Positions 13,843 through 30,920 of a stretch of DNA of 64,000 nt are shown piece by piece. This stretch comes from Portunus trituberculatus (taxonomy: Eukaryota > Arthropoda > Malacostraca > Decapoda > Portunidae). The translations under genes and the position numbers were made by a program. The notes under the pieces were generated by a model. That model had not been told where the DNA came from and searched no databases. It saw nothing but the letters and a program-made list of their open reading frames with translations. The DNA lies in contig NC_059303.1 of assembly GCF_017591435.1 (NCBI RefSeq), positions 8,110,360-8,174,359 on the forward strand, written 5' to 3'. Every line of letters starts with the position of its first letter. Positions within the stretch are counted from its first letter, which is position 1.

Positions 13843-13896
<54 letters not shown>

Positions 13897-13975
13897 CGAA
13901 AGACACAGCCAGAAACACACACTCACACATTCAATCACTCACTCACTCACTAACTCACTCAATCATACAAGCAAA
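13387..13975. repeat. (CT)n, TGTC-rich and (GA)n cluster
   Basis: (CT)n 13,387-13,450; TGTCTGTT-rich 13,508-13,650; (CT)n 13,706-13,778; (GA)n 13,847-13,893; ACTC repeats to 13,970. 13,976-14,339 is AT-rich with no feature. Confidence 0.95.
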
Positions 13976-14339
13976 GAAACAAGTAAATGAAGGAAATAAC
14001 CTTTGCCTATATAAAAAAAAAAAACGATGACTAAAAAATATACCTGTTAATAATTACAGCTAGAAGAAAAAAAATACTTGCAATAGAGGACGCCAAAAAA
14101 AAAAAAAACACACACAGAAAATATGATCATTTGCTCGATACGAAGAAAAAAATAGAGATAAGGAAGACCAATAACGACATAACACACTCAGAAACTTCAC
14201 AGGACACTCACTAAAGCTTTTATCGATACCAGCACCTACAACACTTTCAAAAGCTTACCATTACAACTACTACCATTACCCTTACAGCTTTACACTCACT
14301 CTAGAAGCACAAGAAAACCGTGTTACTTGATTTTAACGA

Positions 14340-14878
<539 letters not shown>

Positions 14879-15022
14879 CAAGCACACAAAGCAAGCACTA
14901 AGTAACACAGAGATAAGTGCGTGATAAGTACCATCTCGTGAAGGACTGAAAAGAAAAGACAAACTCTCTTATTTTTCTCAGGATTATTTTATCTTTTCTT
15001 TTGTGTTACGCTTGATTTGGTG

Positions 15023-15374
15023 TTTGTGTTGCTATATTTTTTTTTTTCTCTTACTCAAGGTTAAATATTAGTTGTAATTTCCTTTTTCTTTAATCTCTCA
15101 ATCTCTCTCTCTCTCGCTCTCTCTTGCTTTTGTCATTCAGTCTTTTCTACGGGATGACATTATAGTTTTTTTTATTATTTTATTCATTTTTTATGTTGTG
15201 ATGTGTTTTGTTTGTGTTGCTATTTTTTTTTCTCTTACTCAAGGTTAAATATTAGTTGTAACTTCCTTGTCTTTAATCTCTCTCTTGCTTTTGTCATTCG
15301 GTCTTTTCTACGGGGTGACATTACAGTTTTATTTTTATTATTTTATTTATTTTTTAGGTTGTGATGTGTTTTGT
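15023..15374. repeat. two-unit tandem duplication, 188 bp
   Basis: 'tttgtgttgcta...gttgtgatgtgttttg' repeated at 15,023-15,210 and 15,211-15,374, with shared 'cttactcaaggttaaatatt'. Confidence 0.93.
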
Positions 15375-15409
15375 GACTCGTGTTCTTAATTGTTATCTTT
15401 TTTATGCGA

Positions 15410-15624
15410 TTAACCTCTTCGATACCATGACACATTTTTTACCTTGATATTCGTGTATTATTTGACTAGTTTATTGACATTAGGAAGAGTCTATGGAGGT
15501 CAGAAGATTAATGGCCACAGTCTTCACTATTTTAATCCCCCACATAAGTTTCTGAAGTTGTATAAAATCGCTAAATGGTAAGCAGAAGGAATATGGAAAC
15601 GCATCATGGCGCTCAAGGGGTTAG
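15410..15624 (-). mobile_element. TTAA-flanked MITE copy 2
   Basis: Starts TTAACCTCTTCGATACC and ends CTCAAGGGGTTAG; reverse orientation to copy 1. Contains the internal 'gaggtcagaagattaatggc' block shared by all copies. Diverged at both ends. Confidence 0.75.
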
Positions 15625-16207
15625 ATTTCTTGAAGCGTTTGTTGTTGTTATTGTTTTTGTTATGGTTATTTTCTAGTTTTCGTTTCATTTATGTGTTTTC
15701 ATAAAAATAATCAAATGTTTCAGTGAATTTTTCTTTATTTCGTTAATTTCAAAAGTTGCAATATTGTGTGATATGAGTTTTGAGTTTTTTTTTTTTTTTT
15801 TTTTTTTTCTCTCTCTCTTTTCCCAGCGTTTCGTGTTTTGAGAGTGGCAAAATGTGTTGTGAGTCTTTTCGCTATTACCATTTCATGTCTTCTAAAAGTG
15901 GCGAAATGTGTTGCCAGGCGATTTTCCCTCTTATTCAGCTGTATTATTCCTTAACTCACGCACCCTATCACCACCACAATCACAACCACCACCACCACCA
16001 CCGCCGCCAGCTGAGCCATACGAACAGTGAGAGCTTTTTTTGTGTGCGTTCCTGAAGAAGTCACTCGTAACTGCCACACGAGACCACTTCCTCCTCAGCC
16101 TCTCCAGTGTTGCCTTGCCTTATCAGTTCCGTCATCTGTGTTCTGTGCGAGTCTGGCCCCCACACTCTACATGAATACCACACAAGTAACGTCGGTGCTC
16201 AGAAACG

Positions 16208-16640
<433 letters not shown>

Positions 16641-16675
16641 TCGTGAAATTACCCCTAAAATTGGCTCGGTAGTGT

Positions 16676-16712
<37 letters not shown>

Positions 16713-16794
16713 CACCCTAAGCAATTCTCTCATTGATAAATTTACCTAGATAATCCTACTTACCTAATTATAGCCTTATCAATTAGGGGAAATC

Positions 16795-17007
16795 TTAACC
16801 CCTTCAGTACTGGGACGCATTTTTACCTTGAGTTTTTGGTGTGATTAGACCATTTTATTGATATCAGGAAGGGTCGATGGGGGTCAGAGGATTAATGGCC
16901 ACAGTCTTCACTATTTCAATCCCCACATGAGTTTCTGAAGTTGTATAAAATCACCAAATAGTAAGCAGAGTGAATATAGAAACGCGTCATGGTACTGAAG
17001 GGTTTAA
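16795..17007 (-). mobile_element. TTAA-flanked MITE copy 3
   Basis: TTAACCCCTTCAGTACTGGG at the left, GGTACTGAAGGGTTTAA at the right; 213 bp. Confidence 0.8.
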
Positions 17008-17237
17008 GCATCGTCGCAGGAAGACTGTCTTGTGAGAACTTAACTTAAGGTACGCAGGTCAAGGATTGTATAGCTTCGCCCTTACCTTAACACCATGATT
17101 TAGTTTGATCACAGGGAGAATTACTTGACGGGGATATTATAAGGATACGTGGAGTGTTTATTAGTGGAGCTTCAGGTATACATCATCTGCTGGCATTTCG
17201 TCTTGTTATTGTTATTATTGCTTAAGTCCTGTGGTCA

Positions 17238-17450
17238 TTGATCTCTTCAGTACCAGGATGACTTTTCCATATTTATTCTGGTTACTATTTTATACAGCTT
17301 CAGAAACTTATGTGGGGGGTTAAAATAGTGAAGACTGTGGCCACCATTAATCTTCTGACCTCCATAGACCCTTCCTAATGTTAATGGAATGGTCTAATCG
17401 TACCCAAATCTCAAGGTATAAAAACTGTGTCCCAGTACTGAAGGGGTTAA
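17238..17450 (+). mobile_element. TTAA-flanked MITE copy 4
   Basis: Left end TTGATCTCTTCAGTACC (one change in the TTAA), right end AGTACTGAAGGGGTTAA. The right TTAA is also the left TTAA of copy 5. Confidence 0.8.
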
Positions 17451-17666
17451 TCTCTTCAGTACCAGGACGCGTTTTCATAACTATTCTGCTTACTATTTGG
17501 TGATTTTATACAGCTTCAGAAATTTAAGTGGAGATTAAAATAGTGAAGACTCTGGCCATTAATCTTCTGACCTCCATAGACCCTTCTTAATAAATAAAAT
17601 CGTCTAATCATACTAAAAAAAAAAAAAAAATCAAGGTAAAATGTGTCTCAGTACTGAAGGGGTTAA
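17447..17666 (+). mobile_element. TTAA-flanked MITE copy 5
   Basis: TTAATCTCTTCAGTACCAGG to AGTACTGAAGGGGTTAA; head-to-tail with copy 4, sharing one TTAA. Contains a short poly-A run near 17,615. Confidence 0.8.
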
Positions 17667-17884
17667 GGCTAACTGCACAACACAATGGAGCCACGGTTTT
17701 CTTTAGTGTCGCCTCTTTGTGCAGTCATTTCTGAAGGAACACCACTTGAGGGAGGCTAAAAATAAGATATAAATAGATAATTATACAGGCCTTGGATTCA
17801 TAACGTTAACTGCATTAATACAAAGGATCGTTTTTCCCTAAAGTCAGACCTCTTTATGTAATTATATCTGAAGTAACTAGTCTG

Positions 17885-18119
<235 letters not shown>

Positions 18120-18486
18120 GAATAAAGTAATGAAAAATATTCTTAATAATAATTGTTCTTAATTCTTAATAATAATTGTTACGAGACGAGGCCAACAGAC
18201 ACTCATCGGACCTTCACAATTAATAAGTGCACTGAAACAATAGTATTTTCCTCAGCGTCGCCTTTTCTCTGTGTATGATTATTGCGCATATGGAGTAACT
18301 TTTAGCACATGAAGCATTGGCCAAAAGCAATAAATAATAACAAAAAATATACTAGGTTAACTTTTCGTCTATCGCTTGCATTGCCGAAAATAATAACAAA
18401 TTACTGGAAAGTGAACAGCACATAGAGAAACATCATAATTGCTAACTGTGAGAAGAGAACGAAGCCTTTTTTTCAACTCTTCTTCC

Positions 18487-18706
18487 TTAACCACTTCAGT
18501 ACTGGGACACATTTTTACCTTGAGATTTGTGAACGATTAAACTATTTTATTGACATTAGGAAAGGAGTATGGAGGTCAGAAGATTAATGGCCACAGTCTT
18601 CACTATTTTAATCCCCCACATGAGTTTCTGAAGCAGTATAAAACCACCAAATAGTAAGCACAGTGAATATGGAATTCCATACGCGTCATGCTACTGAAGG
18701 GGTAAA
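18487..18706 (-). mobile_element. TTAA-flanked MITE copy 6
   Basis: TTAACCACTTCAGTACTGGG at the left; right end GCTACTGAAGGGGTAAA. About 220 bp. Confidence 0.8.
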
Positions 18707-18984
18707 GCAGTTGTATCTGAACTAATCTCCCGCTGTGCTGCCTTACCGGAGATAATAATGATAGCAAATTGTACCAGGTGAACAGATGTATCGAGACGCC
18801 ATAATTGCTTTCTCCTAAAGATTATAAAGGGTGCTAAAGTTATCTGATCTTAATTACACCTCATAGCTCACCGCGTTCAGAATGGTGATGTGTTTCGTGA
18901 GCAATGTTGGGGAAAATATTAGCTGGTGCTCTTATTGTAATGAAAATTAAATAAAAAAAAATAAGATGAGGTATTTGATGTTCT

Positions 18985-19420
18985 GATGATATAGTGATAA
19001 AAAAAGAAATTTGTTGGTGTTTAAATGATAATAAAAGAAATTTGTTGGTGTTTGAATGATAATGAAAAAAAGTCGTTGGTGTTTAAATGATAATGAAAAA
19101 AAATTCATTGGTGTTTGAATGACAATGAAAAAAAATCGTGGGTGTTTGAATGATAATGAAAAAAAAAATCGTTGGTGTTGAATGACAATGGAAAAAAAAA
19201 TCGTTGGTGTTTCAATGACAATGAAAATAAATCGTTGGTATTGAATGACAATGAAAATAAGTCGTTGGTGTTTGAATGACAATGAAAAAATTAAATAGAA
19301 AATTGGTGCCTGAATAACAATAAAAGAAAAGTTGAAATTTGAATGCAGATGAAAATAAAAACAATTGATGCTTGAATGACAGGGAAAAGATAAAAGAAAA
19401 ATGCTTAAACGACCAGAAAA
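18985..19420. repeat. minisatellite, about 30 bp unit
   Basis: About 13 units of 'tcgttggtgtttgaatgaca' + 'atgaaaaaaa', decaying rightward. Confidence 0.93.
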
Positions 19421-19429
19421 AATGAAAAC

Positions 19430-20625
<1,196 letters not shown>

Positions 20626-20863
20626 GGATCAGGTTTACAGGGTAGGGCAAGTCCGCTTCTTGCTATAAGGAGATCATGTTGACACGCCGACAGCGACTCC
20701 ACTCCGCCTCATCTTTTCTCGCCCGCTTCTTTCCCTGCTTTCTTCCCTCTGCTACCCTGCCACACTTCCCTGTACTCCCTTATACCCTCATACCTCTGCC
20801 ATGTTCCACTCCACTCCACTCCACTCCTCTCCACTCCTTTGTCTTAACGTCATTTTCAATTTC

Positions 20864-21880
<1,017 letters not shown>

Positions 21881-21984
21881 AATGTACGTTTCCACTTCAC
21901 TTTCTTCGCCCTCCTTGTTTCTTTGCATTTCTCTTGTGTTTTTTACTATTATCATTTCCAATCATTTGTTTTTAGTATTTCTTT

Positions 21985-22354
21985 AATTGTGTTTGTGGTG
22001 TTTTTGGTGTGTTTGGGTGTTTTTCGTGAGTATGTGGTGTTTTTGGTGTGTTTGTGGTGTTTTTGGTGTGTTTTGGGTGTTTTTCGTGAGTATGTGGTGT
22101 TTTTGGTGTGTTTCTGGTGTTTTTTTGTGTTTTATGTGCGTTTTTTTAGTGTGTTTCTGGTGTTATTAGTGCATATGTGGTATTTTTTATGTGTTTGTGG
22201 TGTTTTCGGTGTGTTTGTGGTGTGGTGTTTTTGGTGTGTTTGTGGTATTTTAGGTGTGTTTCAGGTGTTTTTAGAGTGCTCGTGTTTCGGTGTGTTTGTG
22301 GTGTTTTTGGTGTGTTTGTGGTGTTTTTGGTGTGTTTCCCTTGCTACTCAGTTC

Positions 22355-22405
<51 letters not shown>
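21985..22405. repeat. TGTTTGTGGTGTTTTTGG minisatellite and (CT)n
   Basis: Units of about 18 bp ('gtttgtggtgtttttggt') to about 22,345, including a longer repeat with 'cgtgagtatgtggtg', then (CT)n 22,360-22,405. Confidence 0.93.
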
Positions 22406-22407
<2 letters not shown>

Positions 22408-22409
22408 GT

Positions 22410-22936
22410 AAATTTTCCTTCCTACGTGAATCTTTTTTTCTTTTTCTCACTTTACTATGAAGTTTCTTTCTCTTATACATTCTCTGCTGTCTCCCATTTT
22501 CTTTAGCCGTGTTCCTTTATTGTCATCTTATTCTCATTCACTTCTAATATATACGCTTTCTCTCTCTCTCTCATTCTCTCTCTCTCAATATTCGTGCCTA
22601 CTTTCTTTTCGCTTATTTGCCTCACTTTACTCTTATTTCTTCTAATTCTCACCCTACGCTGCTCTTCTTTATCACGTCTTTCTCTCTTCCTCTTCTTTCG
22701 TTATTCCTTCTTTGTTGTGCCAGTTTTCATTTTTTTTTTTTTTTTTTTTTTCAAGTTCCAGGCTTTCATGTGATAGTTTTCGTTTTCTTGTTTATCTTCT
22801 TTTTTTCTTTTTCTTCTTCGTGGTTTTATTTGTTTTCTTCTTCATATTATTCGTTTTCGTCTTTTCCTTTTTTTGTCTTTCTTCGTCGTTTTCTTCTTCA
22901 TCATCATCTTTTTTCTTCTTCTTCTTCTTCTTCTTC

Positions 22937-22990
<54 letters not shown>

Positions 22991-23400
22991 GTCTCTTAGT
23001 TCGTCTTTTTCTTCTCCTTCTACTTTTAATATTATTGTTATTTTTATTATCACAATTATCATTATTATCGTTATCGTTATTGATATCGTTGTTATAACGT
23101 ATCATTGTCATCATCATCATCATAACTAACTCCCTTCCTATATTTTCTTTTTCTTCTTCTTCGTCTTTTTATTTCTCGTTCTTCTTCGTCCTCGTCTTTT
23201 CTCTCTATTGCCTTTCTTCTTCGTCTTCCTTTCTTTTCTTCTTCTTCATCTCTTACTTCATCTTTTTTCTTGTCCTTCTTAAACTTCTTAATATTCTTGT
23301 TATTATTATTATCATTATCACCATTATTATCATCATTTTTATTGTTATTGTTGTCGTTATCATTACGTATCATCATCATCATCATCATCTTTCATAACTA
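22410..23400. repeat. pyrimidine-rich tract with duplicated TTC/ATT/TCA block
   Basis: (TTC)n-(ATT)n 22,914-22,990. The stretch about 22,870-23,130 is repeated in diverged form at 23,200-23,405 (both end 'cgtatcatcatcatcatca...aactagctccct'). Confidence 0.9.
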
Positions 23401-23712
23401 GCTCCCTGTGAACCCCGCGTCCACATCACCGGAGGGGGACGAAGCAGCAGGAGGAATAACAGGAGGAGGAAGGTGCTGGAGCAGGGTAAGGGGGAGGAGG
23501 TTGTTTCGTAAAGGACCAGCGTAACCTCACCCACAGGCTTCTGGCGGGTGTCAAAAATAAAAGGTGAATCTGGACACCCCGACGCAGGTGAGAGCTAGGA
23601 GACCATGATTTTCCCACTGATAGGAACCCGATACTCGCTGCCAGGGGACGGGGAAGCGAGGGGAGTGCCTGGGGAGTTGCTGGGCTGGGGTTGACGGCGC
23701 CTTAAGCTCGTA

Positions 23713-23895
23713 TTTTCAAACATTTCTTTGCTTTACCTCCATTGTTTCAAAAGGCTGTATTTAAATCTACACGAGTTTTTTTTTTTTAAGGTGTTTTTGT
23801 TTCTAGAGGCAGAGTGACAAGATTTCTACATTGTTAAGACTCTTGAAAACCACGCTAATCATCTCTGTGGCCTTAGAAAATAGTCGTGGTGAGAG
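23713..23895 (+). mobile_element. dispersed element R, copy 3
   Basis: 'tgtttcaaaaggctgtatttaaa' near the left and 'atctctgtggccttagaaaa' plus 'tagtcgtggtgagaga' at the right, colinear with copy 4. Confidence 0.65.
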
Positions 23896-24024
23896 AGCAA
23901 AGTGTTTCTGTATACGGGTCTAAGACTGCTGTGGTAGGGTGCTGCTGTGCTAGGGTGCTGTGGCAGGGTGTTCTTGGCGCTGGTGTTGATGGAAGGGGAC
24001 TCAAAACTGGCATAGATAATTACG

Positions 24025-24490
24025 GTGTGTTGTGTTGTGCTGTGTTGTGCTGTATTGTGTTGTGTTGTGTTGTGTTGTGCTGTGTTGTGTTGTGTTGTGT
24101 TGTGTTGTGTGTGTTGTGTTGTGTTGTGTTGTGTTGTATTGTGTTGTGTTGTGTTGTGTTGTATTGTGTTGTGTTGTGTTGTGTTGTGTTGTGTTGTGTT
24201 GTGTTGTATGTGTTGTGCTGTGTATATTATGTTGTGCTATATTATATTGTGTTGTATTATGTTATGTTATATGTTATATTATGTTATGTTGTACTGTGTT
24301 GTATGTGTGTTGTGCTGTGTTGTGTTGTGTTGTGTTGTGTTGTGTGTGTTGTTGTATGTTTGTTATGTTGTGTGTGTTGTGTTGTGTTGTGTTGTGTTGT
24401 ACTGTGTTGTGTTGTGCTGTGTTGTGTTGTGTTGTGTTGTGTTGTGTTGTGTTGTGTGTGTGTTGTGTTGTGTTGTGTGTGTTGTGTTCA
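24025..24490. repeat. (TGTTG)n pentanucleotide satellite-like array
   Basis: About 465 bp of TGTTG/TGTGT units with TGCTG and TATTA variants. The Cys/Val/Leu reading frames are artefacts of this repeat. 23,401-23,712 is unique GC-rich DNA with no gene recognised. Confidence 0.95.
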
Positions 24491-24499
24491 GTTATTGTC

Positions 24500-25020
24500 A
24501 GAATTCTTTTTTTTTTTTCTTATTTCCTTTTTCTTTATTTTACTTTTTATTTTTGTTGTTTTGGTTAGTTTAGTTTTTCTTTGTTTTCTTTCTTATTTGC
24601 TTGTTTATTTGTTGTTGTTTTGTATGATATTTTCCTTCTCTTCATCTTCCTCCTCCTCCTTTTTCCTTTCCTTCTTCTTCTTCTTCTTCTTCTTCTTCTT
24701 CTTCTTCTTCTTCTTCTTCTTCTTCTTCTTCTTCTCCTCCTCCTCCTCCTCCTCCTCCTCCTCCTCCTCCTCCTCCTCCTCCTCCTCCTCCTCCTCCTCC
24801 TCCTCCACCACCACCACCACCACCACCACCATCACCACCACCACCTCTTCTTCCATTATTATTTACGTGTGGGAACGAAACTGGGAACAAAGAGAGCGAA
24901 GGAGAAGGAGGAGAAGTAAGAAGAAGAAGAAGAAGAAGAGGAGGAGGAGGAGGAGGAGTCCGTGTGGTGATCAAGTTATCGAGTGGCGAGGCAGGATTGA
25001 CGGACGGACGGAGGGAGGGA
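24500..25020. repeat. T-rich then TTC/TCC/CAC arrays, then GAA/GGA
   Basis: (TTC)n 24,676-24,735; (TCC)n 24,736-24,805; (CAC)n 24,806-24,843; (GAA)-(GGA) 24,918-24,957. Confidence 0.95.
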
Positions 25021-25315
25021 GCTGAGGTGAACTAATAGGAAACAGAGAACTCACAACTCAGGGATCCTTAAATGGCAGAGCGACTGACTGGCTACTTCGC
25101 ACGGTCCGTCACTCGCCCAGCACCTTTGTATGTGTCAACACTCTCTCGACTCCCTTATGGTAGCACTGTGCAGGGAGGCGGGGCGACGTAAGAGAGGGAG
25201 GGAGGGAGGGAGGGAGGGAATTAAACAGTGTACGGTACAGTGGGTGGTGAATGGTTAATGGTGTGGACTGTGGAGGTCTTCTTGGGCTGTGTTTTACTTG
25301 GGTGGTGTAATGTAT

Positions 25316-25745
25316 TTTGGTGGTGGTGGTGGTGGTGTTGGTTTTCTTCTTCTTCTTCTTCTTCTTCTTCTTCTTCTTTTTTGTTCTTGTTCTTCTTGTT
25401 CTTGCTCTTGTTCTTGTTCTTCTTGTTCTTCTCCTCCTCCTCCTCCTCTTTCTCCTTCTCCTCCTCCTCCTCCTTATTTTCTTCTTCTTCTTCGTCTTCT
25501 TCTTCTTCTTCTTCTTCTTCTTCTTCTTCTTCTTCTTCTTCTTCTTCTTCTTCTTCTTCTTCTTCTTCTTCTTCTTCTTCCTTCCCTCCTCCTCCTCCTC
25601 CTCCTCCTCCTCCTCCTCCTCCTCCTCCTCCTCCTTCTTCTTCTTCTTCTTCTTCTTCTTCCTCCTCTTCCTTCTCCTCCTCCTATACTGCGTCTTGTTT
25701 TTCTCACACCCACACACACACATTCCTGTCATATACGCTTTCTAT

Positions 25746-25806
<61 letters not shown>

Positions 25807-26021
25807 ATTCGTTTTTTTATCTCATTTTTCTATTTTCTCTGCTTCCCCTTTCTATTTTCCTTCCATTCTTCTTCCTTTTCTTCTTCTTTCTTGTTTTCTT
25901 CATTTCTCTATTTACTATTTCTTCAGTATTGAAATTTCTTCTGTTTCTTTTTTCTTTCTTTTTGCATATTTTCTTTTTATTCTTCGTCATTTCGTATTTT
26001 CTTTTGTCTCATAATTCACTA

Positions 26022-26114
<93 letters not shown>

Positions 26115-26318
26115 CCTGTTTTCGTTATGATTTTTCTCATCATTTCTGGAACATTTCTCATTTTCTCTCTTTTTCGCTATTTTATTCATTATTTTTATTA
26201 TTATTATCATTTATCACCTCCTCCTTCTCTTCCTTTCCTTAGTGTATCGTGTCAGAGTTCATTTCTCCCTATCTCTCCTCTCTTTCGCTCTTATCATGTG
26301 TCTTATCTCTCACTAATG

Positions 26319-26397
<79 letters not shown>

Positions 26398-26480
26398 CTC
26401 AATTTTTACGTTCATCTTGTTCCAATATTTCTCCCTGCAACATTCTGGCAGTCATCAATCTTGCTCATGGTGTGTCCTAG

Positions 26481-26544
<64 letters not shown>

Positions 26545-26848
26545 CATCTTTTTATTTTAGTAGTTTCTCCACCGTGGCAAGCTGATTTCTTTTATATTTT
26601 CCCATCGCTAATAGAGTCCCAGTGAATTTTCTCCTCCTCCTCCTCCTCCATGTCCTCCTCCTCCTCCTCCTCCTCCTTGTCCTTATTCTCTTTCTTCTCC
26701 TTCTTTATTATTTTTTCAGTAGGATGACTCGGTGTATTTTATAAAGGTGGTATGATGACAAGGACATGATTGGGTTTGTTGTATTGTTGTATTGGTATGG
26801 TATGTGATGGTAAGCTGTTTGTCTCTCCTTTTCCTGTTTCCCTTTCTT

Positions 26849-26928
<80 letters not shown>

Positions 26929-27350
26929 TTTCTTTTCTAATCACCTTTCCTTCATATTCCTTTACTTTTTACTGTTATTCTCCTTCTTCTCAGACTCCTA
27001 ACTTCTCTCCTTTCCTCCATTTTCCTCTCTTTCTCTTTCTCTGATTTTTCCTCCCTTTCTTTCTCTTTCTAATTTTCTTTACTCATCATCTTTCTTTCAT
27101 ATCCCTTTATTTTTCAATGTTATTCTCCTTCCTCTCATTCTACAAACTCATTTTCTTCTTCCTTTCATTTCTTTCCTCTCATGTTCCCTCTCTTCCTCTC
27201 TCCCTCCTTCCCTTCCTATGCCTTGCCTCTCCTTTGTCACAGTGTCCAGTCCTTCTCAATCCCTCTGTAATCATCCTTATTCCCATAGCCAACCCTAAAT
27301 CCTTCATCCTATCCTTCTTTGCCACCTCCAGATCCTTGTAATCCCTCGCC
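25316..27350. repeat. 2 kb pyrimidine-rich tract with TTC, TCC and five (CT)n arrays
   Basis: (TGG)n 25,318-25,336; (TTC)n 25,345-25,377 and 25,483-25,580; (TCC)n 25,587-25,635; (CT)n 25,750-25,803, 26,030-26,109, 26,321-26,396, 26,483-26,542 and 26,851-26,925. Long frames are compositional. Confidence 0.95.
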
Positions 27351-27418
27351 TCGCTGTCCCTCCGTCACCCCACACGCTGTCTCGCCCTACATATGGGGGA
27401 ATTGTGGGAAAAACCGTC

Positions 27419-27420
<2 letters not shown>

Positions 27421-27459
<39 letters not shown>

Positions 27460-27493
27460 AGGCGGTCTTCGTCATGGCTCGGACAATAATGTT

Positions 27494-27541
<48 letters not shown>

Positions 27542-27589
27542 TTATTGTTTGTGGTGTGGTGTAAGATATTTTCCGGTCGTTAGCTGCAG

Positions 27590-27659
<70 letters not shown>
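27421..27659. repeat. (GT)n, (GA)n and (AC)n cluster
   Basis: (GT)n 27,422-27,458; (GA)n 27,498-27,538; (AC)n 27,592-27,658. Confidence 0.96.
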
Positions 27660-27689
27660 GTTGGGAAAAAAGAGAAACGTCTTAATATA

Positions 27690-27980
27690 ATACTGAAATA
27701 AAGCTTCGTCGTTAAAATTATATACATTGAACAAAATAGTTATAGTAATAGTAATAGTAGCATCAAAATAACATGCAGTAACGAAATAAAGCTTTTTCCT
27801 AAGAATGAAATAAACTTCGCTCTTAGAATTTTATACATTGAAAGTAGTTGTAATAGTAATAATAGTATCAAAATAGCATGCAGTAACGAAATAAAGCCTT
27901 GTCCTCAGAATTACATTAAAAGTAGTAGCAATAGTAATAGTAGAATCAAAATAGCATGCAGTAATAATAGTCTAAATAAA
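27690..27980. repeat. three-unit tandem repeat, about 100 bp
   Basis: Units share 'gaaataaagc', 'atacattga' and 'catgcagtaacgaaataaag' with a variable (AGTAAT)n part. Confidence 0.9.
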
Positions 27981-28099
27981 AAAAGGTGATAGAAGCCAGC
28001 TGACGATTTACTACAGCTCACCTCCACAAAGCAGCGATGTCAGGGTGTCATTAATTTCGTGGCAATAAATCAAGAAGAAATTAATCTATGGACTAATGA

Positions 28100-28890
<791 letters not shown>

Positions 28891-29194
28891 GATAAAACTG
28901 GCGTACCTCAGGACTCGTCAGATGCCAACCCTCATTCTTTTCCTCCTTTCACGTGGCCTTGAGAAAGTGGAGAATCTGGGACGTGTTGTTTTCCTCCTTC
29001 TGACCTGTTGTCCCGCTGTGCCCCCCCCATCCCCCCTGTCCTTCCACCACCACCATTATCTCCATTACCCTCATTACTGTTGCCGGGATCCCTGGTGGAG
29101 TTTACAACGCTATGGGTGCACACGTTCGCCCTTCATCATATCATCGTTACTTGGAGCATTTGCTGACACACTTCTGAGATATAACCCGATTACT

Positions 29195-29329
29195 CTTGTT
29201 GTTGTTGTTGTTGTTGTTGTTCTTCTTCTACTATTCTTCCTCGTGTGTTTTCTCTTTTCCTATTTTTTTCACTCTCTCTCCTTTCCTTTTTTCTTTTCTT
29301 GAATATATCTGCCTAAGCATTTTTCTTCT

Positions 29330-29397
<68 letters not shown>
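29195..29397. repeat. (TTG)n and (CT)n arrays
   Basis: (GTT)n 29,197-29,220; (CT)n 29,335-29,396. The GC-moderate 28,890-29,190 and 29,400-29,700 stretches are unique; no gene recognised. Confidence 0.94.
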
Positions 29398-29398
<1 letters not shown>

Positions 29399-29699
29399 CA
29401 CAAACACTCTGTGGCTTATGGAAAAAGGCCTCAGTGTTGCAGCCACGCCCTAACAACACAAGGCGGTCCGTCCAGCCAGTCCCTGTTTGCATAAGGTAAA
29501 AGTAAGGGCGGGGTGGCGGGAGACTGCCAGGCGTGGAATCTTTTATAATGTTGACGCTGTGTTGTTGTTTTACGGTGCGGTGATGTGTGGTGGTGTGATG
29601 ACCTGGTGGTGCGGATGAGTCCTTCGTGGGTGACTTGGTGGCGGTGATTGCTCCCTGTACAGTCGTCGCTCGTGTCTCTGTTTGCCTGGATCTTAGGTG

Positions 29700-29895
29700 C
29701 CTGTTCTAAAACACTTCCACGACGCACTTCCACTATTTCAAAAGGTTCTAGTTAAAGGTACACCGGTTTTTCAACGTGTTTTTAATAGTCGTAGTGATAA
29801 ATTAACATGATTTCTGTGTTATTAAAAGGAAATACTCTCTTCAGAACCCGACCAGTCATCTCTGTGGCCTTAGAAAATAGTCGTGGTGAGAATAT
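29700..29895 (+). mobile_element. dispersed element R, copy 4
   Basis: 'atttcaaaaggttctagttaa' at the left and 'atctctgtggccttagaaaa' plus 'tagtcgtggtgaga' at the right, about 196 bp. This compact form is the best guide to the unexpanded element. Confidence 0.65.
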
Positions 29896-30461
29896 AACGT
29901 GTTTGTGCATTCGATCTGTAGTTAGTGTGTGTTCAGAGTAGACATAGCGCAACTCACTGGCAAGCGAAGACAGGTTAAGAGAGAAAGACAAACATGCCGT
30001 TAAAGCTATCCGATAACAGACAGACAGACAGACAGACAGGAATACATGTTAATAAAAAGAGGCAAAGACGAATATTCAGGTTGACTGATAGTGTACTTGG
30101 AAAATAAATACAAAATTGACAGACAAAAAAAAAAAAAAAGGATAAGAAGAAAAACAGCCAGGCAGATAAACAGGTAGAAAGACAAACACGAAGAGAAAGA
30201 AAGAAAAACAATAACACAGAAGAAGAAACAAACACAGAAAAAGAACCGAAAACTCATAAAAAAGACAAACCAAGTAAAAAACCGAGACACAAAACGACAG
30301 AGAGAAAGACAAACACACGAACTAACACACAGATATAAAAGATTCAGACAGGAAAGGATAGGCAGGAAACGGACAGGGACGGTTAAGACAGGCGGACAGG
30401 GACAGTGAAAGGAGAAGAACGCCGGAGAAATGAGAGATGGCTTTTGTTTCTGAGACGATCA

Positions 30462-30674
30462 TTAATCCCTTCAGTACCAGGACACATTTTCATATTTATT
30501 CTGGTTACTATTTGATGATTTTAGACAGCTTCAAAAAAATAAGTGTGGATTAGAATAGTGAAGACTCTGACCATTAATCTTCTGACCTCAATAGACCCTT
30601 CCTAGTGTAAATCAAATCGTCTAATCACACCAAAAATTTATGATCAAAATACGTTCCGGTACTGAAGCAGTTAA
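30462..30674 (+). mobile_element. TTAA-flanked MITE copy 7
   Basis: TTAATCCCTTCAGTACCAGG to GGTACTGAAGCAGTTAA; 213 bp with intact TTAA on both sides. Confidence 0.8.
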
Positions 30675-30818
30675 CTTGACGTGCCTCCAGTGTCTAAGAC
30701 GTCATTGTGTCACTGAAACCCTGCTGGTTGTGTTGCTATCCCCACTACGCGCTTGTGAAAAAAAAGATGTTCATTTGTAGAAAAGGAAATACTGTAGGAC
30801 TTTATATGTATAGTTTGT

Positions 30819-30920
<102 letters not shown>

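Noticed and set aside
24025..24490. CRISPR-like or satellite repeat array
   Set aside because: It is a pentanucleotide microsatellite without spacers; the genome is eukaryotic.
23886..25025. 379-codon open frame full of Cys-Val-Leu then Ser and Thr
   Set aside because: Generated by the (TGTTG)n array followed by TTC/TCC/CAC arrays; no initiation context, splice sites or domain.
25317..26480. 387-codon open frame rich in Phe, Ser and Leu
   Set aside because: Compositional product of a pyrimidine-rich tract; no conserved motif.
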